Of a stretch of DNA of 6,192 bases, positions 1-6,192 are shown piece after piece (within the stretch, counting starts at the first letter, position 1; each line of letters starts with the position of its first letter). A program made the translations under genes and the position numbers. Source of the DNA: Mycobacterium sp. (GTDB lineage Bacteria; Actinomycetota; Actinomycetes; Mycobacteriales; Mycobacteriaceae); contig JAQTVU010000157.1 in the NCBI GenBank assembly GCA_028706695.1, forward strand, positions 1-6,192, read 5' to 3'. Below the pieces are notes generated by a model that worked only from the letters and a program-made list of their open reading frames with translations, was not told the DNA's origin and made no database searches.

Positions 1-759
1 GGCGAACTGGGCAGCTACCTGATCGAGATAACCGCGCAGGTGCTGCGCCAGACCGACGCGAAGACCGGCAAGCCGCTCGTCGACGTCATCCTGGACGAGG
101 CCGAGCAGAAGGGCACCGGACGCTGGACGGTGAAGTCGGCCCTGGACCTGGGTGTCCCGGTCACCGGCATCGCCGAGGCGGTGTTCGCCCGCGCGCTGTC
201 GGGTGCGGTGACCCAACGCAGGGCCACCATCGGGCTGGCCTCCGGCGAGCTGAGCGCCAAGCCCGCCGATGCCGGGCAGTTCACCGAGGACGTCCGTCAG
301 GCCCTGTACGCATCGAAGATCATCGCCTACGCGCAGGGCTTCAACCAGATCCAGGCCGGCAGCGCCGAATACGACTGGGGCATCGTCCCCGGCGACCTGG
401 CGACCATCTGGCGCGGCGGCTGCATCATCCGGGCGAAATTCCTCAACCGCATCAAGGAGGCGTTCGACGCCCAGCCCGAGCTGCCCACCTTGCTCGTGGC
501 CCCCTACTTCCGCAGCGCGATCGAATCGTCGATCGACGGCTGGCGTCGCGTGGTGGTCGGCGCCACGCAGCTGGGTATTCCGATCCCGGGCTTCTCCTCG
601 GCGCTGTCGTACTACGACGCGCTCCGCGCCGAGCGGCTGCCGGCCGCGCTGACCCAGGGCCTGCGCGACTTCTTCGGCGCCCACACCTACGGGCGGATCG
701 ACGCGCCGGGCAAATTCCACACCCTATGGAGCGCGGACCGCACCGAAGTGCCCGCATAG
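1..759 (+). CDS. gnd1: 6-phosphogluconate dehydrogenase, decarboxylating (3' part, truncated by window start)
   Basis: This cytoplasmic enzyme of the oxidative pentose phosphate pathway converts 6-phosphogluconate to ribulose-5-phosphate and CO2 while reducing NAD(P)+. The visible 252 residues are the all-helical C-terminal domain and tail; the N-terminal Rossmann domain lies upstream, so cofactor preference cannot be read. The reading frame is open from base 1, so an internal GTG at 40 is not the start. Motifs seen, in local numbering: GELGSYLI at the very start, QKGTGRWT (Lys37), VFARALSG (Arg64), YAQGF, IWRGGCIIRA, and the C-terminal RDFFGAHTYGRID followed by GKFHTLW. Arg222 and His228 there keep the spacing of the substrate-binding Arg446/His452 pair of the E. 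coli enzyme. The C-terminus is intact, ending in TAG at 757-759. The next gene, guaB1, follows after 41 bp on the same strand, so co-transcription is plausible. The symbol gnd1 rather than gnd2 rests on synteny with guaB1. Confidence 0.95.
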   Translation, partial: GELGSYLIEITAQVLRQTDAKTGKPLVDVILDEAEQKGTGRWTVKSALDLGVPVTGIAEAVFARALSGAVTQRRATIGLASGELSAKPADAGQFTEDVRQALYASKIIAYAQGFNQIQAGSAEYDWGIVPGDLATIWRGGCIIRAKFLNRIKEAFDAQPELPTLLVAPYFRSAIESSIDGWRRVVVGATQLGIPIPGFSSALSYYDALRAERLPAALTQGLRDFFGAHTYGRIDAPGKFHTLWSADRTEVPA

Positions 760-784
760 CCGGGGCTGGACAAGGGGGCTGGAC

Positions 785-792
785 AGGTGGGG
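785..792 (+). promoter_or_regulatory. Ribosome binding site deciding the guaB1 start
   Basis: The purine-rich AGGTGGGG lies 8 bases before the ATG at 801. It supports that start over the in-frame ATG at 726, which lies inside the end of gnd1 and would add 25 residues with no resemblance to the family. Confidence 0.6.
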
Positions 793-800
793 CGACCGCG

Positions 801-2237
801 ATGAGGTTTCTTGAGGGGCACCGGCCCCGATACGACTTGACCTACAACGACGTCTTCATCGTGCCGAACCGCTCCGACGTCGCCTCGCGCTTCGACGTGG
901 ACCTATCCACCGGCGACGGCTCGGGCACCACCATCCCGATCGTGGTCGCCAACATGACCGCGGTGGCCGGGCGGCGGATGGCCGAGACCGTCGCACGGCG
1001 CGGCGGCATCGTGATTCTGCCGCAAGACCTCCCGATCACGGCCGTGCAGCGAACGGTCTCCTTCGTCAAGAGCCGGGACTTGGTCGTCGACACCCCGGTG
1101 ACGCTGGCGCCCGACGACTCGGTGTCCGACGCGATCGCGCTGATCCACAAGCGGGCGCACGGGGCGGCCGTCGTGGTCTTCGAGGGCCGCCCGATCGGCC
1201 TGGTCCGCGAATCGTCGTGCCTGGGCATCGACCGCTTCACCCGGGTGCGCGACGTGATGATGTCCGACTTCGTCACCGCCCCGGTGGGCACGGAGCCCCG
1301 CAAGATCTTCGACCTGCTCGAGCACGCTCCGGTCGGGGTGGCCGTGGTGACAGCCGCCGACGGCAGCCTGTCGGGCGTGCTGACGCGCACCGGCGCGATC
1401 CGCACCGGCCTCTACACCCCGGCCACCGACGCCCACGGCCGGCTGCGGATCGGGGCGGCCGTCGGCATCAACGGCGACGTCGGGTCCAGGGCTCGGACGC
1501 TCGCCGAGGCGGGCGTCGACGTGCTGGTCATCGACACCGCACACGGACATCAGGCCAAGGCGCTGGACGCGATCAGGCTGGTCTCCTCCCTGGACCTGGG
1601 GGCGCCGTTGGTGGCGGGCAATGTGGTGTCGGCCGAGGGCACCCGCGACCTGCTCGCCGCCGGGGCGAACATCGTCAAGGTCGGCGTCGGACCGGGCGCG
1701 ATGTGCACCACCAGGATGATGACCGGAGTTGGCCGCCCGCAGTTTTCGGCTGTGCTCGAATGTGCCGCCGCCGCGCGGCCGCTGGGCGGGCACGTGTGGG
1801 CCGACGGCGGGATACGCCATCCGCGTGACGTGGCGCTGGCCCTGGCCGCCGGGGCGTCCAACGTCATGATCGGGTCGTGGTTCGCCGGCACCTACGAGTC
1901 ACCCGGGGATCTGCTGCGCGACCGGGACAACCAGCCCTACAAGGAGAGCTACGGCATGGCGTCCAAGCGGGCGGTGGTCGCCCGCAGCGGCGCCGACACC
2001 GCCTTCGAGCGCGCCCGCAAGGCCCTGTTCGAGGAGGGCATCTCCGCTTCGCGGATGGATCTGGATCCCGAGCGTGGCGGCGTGGAGGACCTGCTCGACC
2101 ACATCACCGCCGGCGTCCGCAGCACCTGCACCTATGTCGGCGCCGCCAGCCTGGCCGAGCTGCACGAGCGGGCCGTCGTCGGTGTGCAGTCTGCCGCGGG
2201 CTTCGCCGAAGGACACCCGTTGCCGCTGGGCTGGTGA
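801..2237 (+). CDS. guaB1: GuaB1 family: GMP reductase with CBS (Bateman) domain, often annotated as IMP dehydrogenase
   Basis: The protein has 478 residues, the length I recall for M. tuberculosis GuaB1. It is a TIM-barrel enzyme of the IMPDH/GMPR family. A CBS pair is inserted at about residues 98-201, and the barrel resumes near residue 215. Catalytic-loop Cys302 sits in GPGAMCTTRMMTGVGRPQ; other barrel motifs are DTAHGH (Asp245) and WADGGIR (Asp335). Several features match GMP reductase rather than IMPDH: TGVGxPQ after the CTTR motif (IMPDH has AGVGVPQ), SYGMAS at 383-388 (GMPR FYGMSS; IMPDH YRGMGS), and RSTCTYVGAA at 440-449, nearly identical to the GMPR C-terminal motif. From the literature I recall, the mycobacterial protein is a GMP reductase (GMP + NADPH to IMP + NADP+ + NH3) modulated by nucleotides through its CBS domain. 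The family is certain; the reaction is inferred from motifs and orthology. The start at 801 is set by homology and the ribosome site. No frame disruption is seen. Confidence 0.93.
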   Translation: MRFLEGHRPRYDLTYNDVFIVPNRSDVASRFDVDLSTGDGSGTTIPIVVANMTAVAGRRMAETVARRGGIVILPQDLPITAVQRTVSFVKSRDLVVDTPVTLAPDDSVSDAIALIHKRAHGAAVVVFEGRPIGLVRESSCLGIDRFTRVRDVMMSDFVTAPVGTEPRKIFDLLEHAPVGVAVVTAADGSLSGVLTRTGAIRTGLYTPATDAHGRLRIGAAVGINGDVGSRARTLAEAGVDVLVIDTAHGHQAKALDAIRLVSSLDLGAPLVAGNVVSAEGTRDLLAAGANIVKVGVGPGAMCTTRMMTGVGRPQFSAVLECAAAARPLGGHVWADGGIRHPRDVALALAAGASNVMIGSWFAGTYESPGDLLRDRDNQPYKESYGMASKRAVVARSGADTAFERARKALFEEGISASRMDLDPERGGVEDLLDHITAGVRSTCTYVGAASLAELHERAVVGVQSAAGFAEGHPLPLGW

Positions 2238-2267
2238 CGCGCCGCACGCCCCGCCGGCGCTTTTCGC

Positions 2268-2273
2268 TACCAT
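2268..2273 (+). promoter_or_regulatory. Putative -10 element TACCAT
   Basis: TACCAT fits the mycobacterial TANNNT -10 pattern and lies in the most AT-rich part of this gap. No TTGAC-like -35 is visible 16-19 bases upstream, which is common for mycobacterial promoters but leaves the call weak. The transcript would start near 2280. Confidence 0.35.
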
Positions 2274-2292
2274 GTGAATTCCTGTGAACTTC
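2273..2292 (+). repeat. Tandem 10-bp direct repeat, possible operator
   Basis: TGTGAATTCC (2273-2282) is followed immediately by TGTGAACTTC (2283-2292), 8 of 10 bases identical. The second copy also contains the palindrome TGAACTTCA (2285-2293), symmetric around its central base. The repeat touches the last base of the putative -10 and covers the expected transcription start, a position where a repressor could act. The regulator is unknown, and chance is possible for so short a repeat. Confidence 0.3.
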
Positions 2293-2331
2293 AGGTCCGC
2301 GGCAAAGCGCTGCGCGGCTCGAGCGAAAGGG

Positions 2332-2441
2332 ATGACGTGCCGCAGGCACGCGTCGGGGTTCCATGCTGATCCTGGACGTCCGGGGGAGGCGGTCACCTGC
2401 AACGTCGCCCGGTCCGCCGGGATAGCCGTGACGGCTCCGCG

Positions 2442-2445
<4 letters not shown>
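2332..2445 (+). CDS. Possible 37-residue upstream ORF coupled to the first CNNM gene
   Basis: An ATG at 2332 opens a frame of 37 codons (begins MTCRRHASGF, ends VTAPR). Its TGA at 2443-2445 overlaps the CNNM start ATG at 2442-2444 in an ATGA arrangement typical of translational coupling. The purine run GAAAGGG directly abuts the ATG, closer than an ideal ribosome site. The CNNM gene itself lacks a convincing Shine-Dalgarno sequence, so reinitiation from this ORF would explain its translation. The peptide resembles nothing I recognise and has no clear domain. In DNA this GC-rich, open frames of this length are common by chance. Confidence 0.3.
2336..2350 (+). other. Hairpin in the CNNM leader
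   Basis: CGTGCC and GGCACG form a perfect 6-bp GC-rich stem with loop GCA. It lies just after the ATG of the possible upstream ORF and could slow initiation or shape the leader. It is too short to assign a role. Confidence 0.3.
2424..2436 (+). other. Hairpin abutting the CNNM start codon
   Basis: AGCCGTGACGGCT is a perfect inverted repeat (AGCCG/CGGCT, loop TGA) ending 5 bases before the ATG at 2442. It occupies the place where a Shine-Dalgarno sequence would normally be, and would tend to block ribosome access unless a ribosome translating the upstream ORF opened it. Confidence 0.35.
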
Positions 2446-3808
<1,363 letters not shown>

Positions 3809-3809
<1 letters not shown>

Positions 3810-4861
3810 TGGACGATGCCCTCGGCGCGGCGCTCGGCGTGCTGCTTGCCCTGCTGCTGATCGCGGTAAACGCCTTCTTCGTCGGAGCGGAGTTCTCGCT
3901 GATCTCGGCCCGCCGAGACCGCCTTGAAGCGCTGGCAGAGCAGGGCCAAGGCCGGGCGGTGACGGTGATCCGAGCCGGGGAGCAGCTCTCGTCCATGCTG
4001 GCCGGGGCCCAGTTGGGCATCACGGCGGCCTCGCTGCTGCTGGGCCGGACCGGCGAATCGGCGGTCTTCGAGCTGCTGCAGTCGATGTTCCGGCTGGCCG
4101 GCATGCACCGGGCGGTGCTGCACACGGTGTCGTTTGCCATCGCGCTGGCGATCGTGGTGATCCTGCATGTGCTGCTGGGTGAGATGGTGCCCAAGAACAT
4201 CGCGCTGGCGGGCCCGGAGCGCACCGCGATGCTGCTGGTGCCGCCGTATCTGGCCTACGTGCGGATCGCCCGGCCGTTCATCGTCGTCTACAACGAGTGC
4301 GCCAACGCGGTGCTGCGCGCCCTGCGCGTCGAACCCAAGACCGGGCTGGAGATCGCGGTCTCCACCGCCGAGCTCGGTGCGCTGATCGCCGAGTCGGTGG
4401 CCGAGGGTTTGTTGGACCCCGAGGAGCACAGTCGGCTGACCCGGGCGCTGCGGCTGCGCACCCGGGTGGTCGGCGACGTCGCGGTCCCGCTCGCCGGCAT
4501 CCGGGCGGTGCCGGTGGCCGCGGCGGGCACCGGGCCGACGGTCGGGGCCGTCGAGCAGGCCCTGGCCCAGACCGGTTACTCACGCTTCCCCATCGCCGGG
4601 CTGGGCGGTCAGTTCGTCGGCTACCTGCACATCAAGGACGTGCTGACCCTGGGCGGCAACCCGCAGACCGTGATCGACCCGGCGCTGGTGCGCCGGTTGC
4701 CGCGGGTGCCCACGTCGCTGCCGCTGGCCGATGCGCTGTCGCGGATGCGCCGCAACAACAGCCATCTGGCCCTGGTGACCGGCGACGGGGGCGGCGTGGT
4801 CGGGATGGTGGCGATGGAGGATTTGGTGGAAGAGCTGGTCGGGACCATGCACGACGCATAG
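3809..4861 (+). CDS. CNNM/CorB-type membrane protein lacking the CorC_HlyC domain (DUF21 and CBS pair), Rv1841c homologue
   Basis: The protein has 350 residues and is a paralogue of the preceding gene product. The DUF21 domain begins with a hydrophobic segment at about 6-27, followed by the motif VNAFFVGAEFSL (Asn21, Glu28). Further hydrophobic stretches follow, then GEMVPKNIAL (Glu125, Pro128, Lys129). The CBS pair covers about 220-345, with TGYSRFPI at 255-262 and MEDLVEELVG near the end. The first CBS has AVPLAGIR where family members usually have MTPR, and the second has GDGGGVVGMV in place of DEYGGTAGMV. The protein stops just after CBS2, so the CorC_HlyC domain is missing, as I recall is also true of Rv1841c (about 345 residues). 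An earlier in-frame ATG at 3707 lies within the upstream gene and is rejected. The ATG at 3809 follows GGGGCGGGG and shares its A with the upstream TGA (TGATG). Mg2+ or other divalent-cation homeostasis is inferred from the family; partnership with the upstream paralogue is likely. Confidence 0.9.
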
Positions 4862-4933
4862 GGACACGGCCATCGGGTAGAGCCGGCGCGGCCCGTATGA
4901 TCTCCACGGCCACCGGTGCAGGAATAATGCCGG

Positions 4934-4948
4934 CGGGCCGAGGGCCCG
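4934..4948 (+). terminator. GC hairpin after the CNNM operon, possible terminator
   Basis: CGGGCC and GGCCCG form a perfect 6-bp stem with loop GAG, about 73 bases after the CNNM stop codon. No T-run follows, so it is not a classical intrinsic terminator. Hairpins without T-runs have been proposed to act as terminators in mycobacteria, so this is a weak call. Confidence 0.25.
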
Positions 4949-5015
4949 ACCCCGCGTCGCGCGTTGCCGGGATTCTTGCGATCCTCAGGTTCCGCCGCGG
5001 TGCCAACGTCGGGTT

Positions 5016-5033
5016 CTAGCTTAGCTGAGCTAG
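5016..5033. promoter_or_regulatory. 18-bp AGCT-rich palindrome, candidate operator
   Basis: CTAGCTTAGCTGAGCTAG is an inverted repeat with 8 of 9 positions matching; the one mismatch would be a G-U pair in RNA. It can also be read as repeated pentamers TAGCT-TAGCT-GAGCT. It stands out as an AT-richer island in a GC-rich gap, about 160 bases before glcB. Such symmetry fits a dimeric DNA-binding regulator, but I cannot name one. It could instead be the base of a small RNA hairpin. Confidence 0.4.
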
Positions 5034-5046
5034 CGGGATTCTGGCG

Positions 5047-5083
5047 GCCCGACGTGCTGTTCGGGGTCGGGCGGCAACGCCCG
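5047..5083 (+). other. Two mutually exclusive hairpins in the glcB upstream region
   Basis: Hairpin A pairs GCCCGAC (5047-5053) with GTCGGGC (5066-5072) across a 12-base loop. Hairpin B pairs CGGGCG (5068-5073) with CGCCCG (5078-5083) across a GCAA loop, a GNRA-type tetraloop. They share bases 5068-5072, so only one can form at a time. This could be a leader switch if transcription starts upstream of 5047. No transcription start is visible to confirm that, and GC-rich DNA forms short stems easily. Confidence 0.25.
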
Positions 5084-5102
5084 TCGGACTGCCGGTCGGT
5101 AG

Positions 5103-5129
5103 GCTGATGACGCTGATGAGATGCATGAC
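5103..5129 (+). repeat. 9-bp tandem repeat in the glcB leader
   Basis: GCTGATGAC (5103-5111) and GCTGATGAG (5112-5120) differ at one base, and a degenerate third unit ATGCATGAC (5121-5129) follows. The period is a multiple of three, so it sets up in-frame ATGs at 5107, 5116 and 5125. Confidence 0.5.
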
Positions 5130-5196
5130 ATGGCCAGACGAGGGCCAGATGAGGGCCGGAGGTGCTAGCAGGCCCCTTTACGGAGGAGAAACATGA
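5107..5196 (+). CDS. Possible 29-residue upstream ORF overlapping the glcB start
   Basis: The frame opens at ATG 5107 (begins MTLMRCMTWP, ends LYGGET) and ends in TGA at 5194-5196, overlapping the glcB ATG at 5193-5195 as ATGA. In-frame ATGs at 5116, 5125 and 5149 are alternatives; the last is preceded by GAGGG four bases upstream, giving a 15-residue version. The other starts have only weak ribosome sites. The ORF runs through both tandem repeats, which supply most of its ATGs. A second short ORF (5121-5168) overlaps it in another frame. The peptide is unrecognised. glcB has its own strong ribosome site, so coupling would be modulatory at most. Confidence 0.25.
   Translation: MTLMRCMTWPDEGQMRAGGASRPLYGGET
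5132..5157 (+). repeat. 11-bp tandem repeat in the glcB leader
   Basis: GGCCAGACGAG (5132-5142) is followed directly by GGCCAGATGAG (5143-5153), differing at one base, and then by a partial third copy GGCC (5154-5157). A spacing of about one helical turn would place protein contacts on one face of the DNA. Replication slippage is an equally good explanation. Confidence 0.5.
5182..5188 (+). promoter_or_regulatory. Strong Shine-Dalgarno sequence of glcB
   Basis: GGAGGAG lies 4 bases before the ATG (6 from the GGAGG core), the best ribosome site in the window. It fixes the glcB start at 5193 and suggests efficient translation. Confidence 0.85.
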
Positions 5197-6192
5197 CTGA
5201 TCGCGTGTCGGTGGGGACCTTGCGCGTCGCCCGAGCGCTCTACGACTTCGTCAACAACGAGGCCCTGCCTGGCACCGACATCGACCCCGACAACTTCTGG
5301 GCGGGCGTGGACAAGGTCGTCGCCGGTCTCACCCCGCAGAACCAGGCGCTGCTCAACCGTCGCGACGAGCTGCAGGCCCAAATCGACAAGTGGCATCGGC
5401 AGCGCGTCATCCAACCCCTGGACCCCGACGCGTACCGGGAGTTCCTCACCGAGATCGGGTATCTGCTTCCCGAACCCGACGACTTCACCATCACCACGGC
5501 CAACGTCGACCCCGAGATCACGACCACGGCCGGGCCGCAGCTGGTGGTGCCGGTGACCAATGCCCGTTTCGCGCTCAACGCGGCCAACGCCCGCTGGGGT
5601 TCGCTGTACGACGCCCTGTACGGCACCGACGTCATCCCGGAGACCGACGGTGCCGAGAAGGGCACCGGCTACAACAAGGTCCGCGGCGACGAGGTGATCG
5701 CCTACGCCCGCAAGTTCCTCGACGAGGCGGTCCCGCTGGAGTCGGGCTCCTACGCCGACGCTACCGGCTTCAGCGTGGCGGACGGCCGGCTGCAGGTCGC
5801 CTTGTCCCAGGGGACCACCGGGCTGGCCGATCCCGGTCGGTTCGCCGGTTACACCGGTGCCGCGGAATCGCCGACGGCGGTGCTGCTGACCAACAACGGC
5901 CTGCACATCGAGATCCAGATCGACCCGGAGTCGCCCATCGGGAAGACCGACGCCGCCGGCGTGAAGGATGTGGTGCTCGAGTCGGCGGTCACCACGATCA
6001 TCGACTTCGAGGACGCCGTGTCGGCCGTGGACGCCGACGACAAGGTCCACGCCTACCGCAACTGGCTGGGCTTGAACCGGGGTGACCTGACCGCCGAGGT
6101 GCACAAGGACGGCAAGGTCTTCACCCGGGTGCTCAACCAGGACCGCACCTACACCACGCGCGACGGCGGCGAGCTCACCCTGCCCGGGCGCA
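5193..6192 (+). CDS. glcB: Malate synthase G (5' part, truncated by window end)
   Basis: Malate synthase G condenses glyoxylate with acetyl-CoA to give malate and CoA, the second step of the glyoxylate shunt, used for growth on acetate and fatty acids. The frame is open from ATG 5193 to the window end: 333 codons plus one base of a protein that is about 741 residues in M. tuberculosis. It begins MTDRVSVGTLRVARALYDFV and aligns without gaps to GlcB as I remember it. The part present is the N-terminal helical clasp (about 1-114), the first barrel strand, and the alpha/beta insert (about 135-265). Recognisable stretches include LLPEPDDFTITT, ARWGSLYDALYGTDVIPE, FAGYTGAAESPT and IIDFEDAVSAVD (Glu273, Asp274). 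The sequence stops at LPGR, just short of catalytic Arg339; the metal ligands (Glu434, Asp462) and catalytic Asp633 of M. tuberculosis numbering lie beyond it. The long open frame on the opposite strand (5178-6104) is a codon-bias shadow. Confidence 0.96.
   Translation, partial: MTDRVSVGTLRVARALYDFVNNEALPGTDIDPDNFWAGVDKVVAGLTPQNQALLNRRDELQAQIDKWHRQRVIQPLDPDAYREFLTEIGYLLPEPDDFTITTANVDPEITTTAGPQLVVPVTNARFALNAANARWGSLYDALYGTDVIPETDGAEKGTGYNKVRGDEVIAYARKFLDEAVPLESGSYADATGFSVADGRLQVALSQGTTGLADPGRFAGYTGAAESPTAVLLTNNGLHIEIQIDPESPIGKTDAAGVKDVVLESAVTTIIDFEDAVSAVDADDKVHAYRNWLGLNRGDLTAEVHKDGKVFTRVLNQDRTYTTRDGGELTLPGR

Larger units (their letters stand above)
2238..2441. other. 204-bp gap between guaB1 and the first CNNM gene (probable promoter and leader)
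   Basis: No gene of normal size is seen on either strand. In order the gap holds a -10-like TACCAT, a tandem TGTGAA repeat, a 6-bp hairpin, a short ORF running into the next start codon, and a hairpin directly before that start. The length and content suggest that the CNNM genes have their own promoter and a 5' leader of about 160 nt. I looked for, and did not find, the conserved bases of the Mg2+ M-box or the ydaO-type c-di-AMP riboswitch. Detection by eye of a diverged riboswitch is unreliable. Confidence 0.5.
4862..5192. other. 331-bp gap before glcB (terminator, promoter and leader region)
   Basis: No convincing gene is present on either strand. It holds a TATGAT hexamer (4896-4901) without a -35 partner, a GC hairpin (4934-4948), an AGCT-rich palindrome (5016-5033), two competing hairpins (5047-5083), 9-bp and 11-bp tandem repeats (5103-5157), short ORFs, and the glcB ribosome site. 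By memory, M. tuberculosis carries PE_PGRS34 and vapB13/vapC13 at this place; I see no recognisable remnant of any of them. Confidence 0.5.

Noticed and set aside
726..800. Upstream in-frame start giving guaB1 25 extra residues
   Set aside because: It begins inside gnd1, the added sequence is not family-like, and the ATG at 801 has the better ribosome site.
903..1820. Antisense open frame of 305 codons opposite guaB1
   Set aside because: Low-complexity composition rich in Gly, Arg, His and Asp, typical of a shadow frame in high-GC DNA; guaB1 fully explains the region.
2238..2441. Mg2+-sensing or c-di-AMP riboswitch before the CNNM genes
   Set aside because: Expected for this gene type in some bacteria, but the conserved core bases of the M-box and ydaO classes are not visible; a covariance-model search would be decisive.
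4911..4918. Perfect 8-bp palindrome CACCGGTG
   Set aside because: Too short to be meaningful in DNA of this base composition and not positioned at a promoter element.
4897..5019. 40-codon ORF in the gap before glcB
   Set aside because: Its ATG lies within the TATGAT hexamer, it has no ribosome site, and the peptide shows no recognisable feature; it would be real only if translated from a leaderless or unknown transcript.
5178..6104. Antisense open frame of 308 codons opposite glcB
   Set aside because: It mirrors the codon bias of glcB (GC-rich third positions), shows no recognisable domain, and its sense strand is an unmistakable malate synthase.

Overview
The window is about 6.2 kb of very GC-rich DNA with five protein genes, all on the + strand. 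Gene order and protein sequence point to a Mycobacterium, most likely a non-tuberculous species. The order gnd1 - guaB1 - (Rv1842c homologue) - (Rv1841c homologue) - glcB is the M. tuberculosis Rv1844c-Rv1837c neighbourhood, and the proteins read as close but non-identical orthologues. As I recall, M. tuberculosis has PE_PGRS34 and the toxin-antitoxin pair vapB13/vapC13 between Rv1841c and glcB. They are absent here, and only a 331-bp gene-free gap remains.

Layout: 1-759 is the 3' half of 6-phosphogluconate dehydrogenase (gnd1), cut by the window start. After 41 bp comes guaB1 (801-2237), an IMPDH/GMPR-family enzyme with a Bateman (CBS-pair) insert; its active-site motifs are those of GMP reductase rather than IMP dehydrogenase. 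A 204-bp gap (2238-2441) has a promoter-like TACCAT, a TGTGAA direct repeat, two hairpins and a short upstream ORF whose stop overlaps the next start codon. Then come two overlapping CNNM/CorB-type membrane proteins: 2442-3809 (DUF21, CBS pair and CorC_HlyC domain) and 3809-4861 (DUF21 and CBS pair only), joined by a TGATG overlap. A 331-bp gap (4862-5192) carries an AGCT-rich palindrome, competing hairpins, short tandem repeats and another short upstream ORF in ATGA overlap with the next gene. glcB (malate synthase G) begins at 5193 behind a strong GGAGGAG ribosome site and runs off the end.

How the genes fit together: gnd1 makes NADPH and ribulose-5-phosphate (pentose phosphate pathway), and GuaB1 would use NADPH to return GMP to the IMP pool. 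The two CNNM proteins are probably membrane divalent-cation (Mg2+) transport or homeostasis factors. Three consecutive genes (guaB1 and both CNNM genes) carry CBS nucleotide-sensing modules. glcB belongs to the glyoxylate shunt and is probably a separate transcription unit. I see no RNA genes, CRISPR arrays, insertion sequences or prophage genes, and no wholly new system. The least explained sequence is in the two leaders before the first CNNM gene and before glcB.
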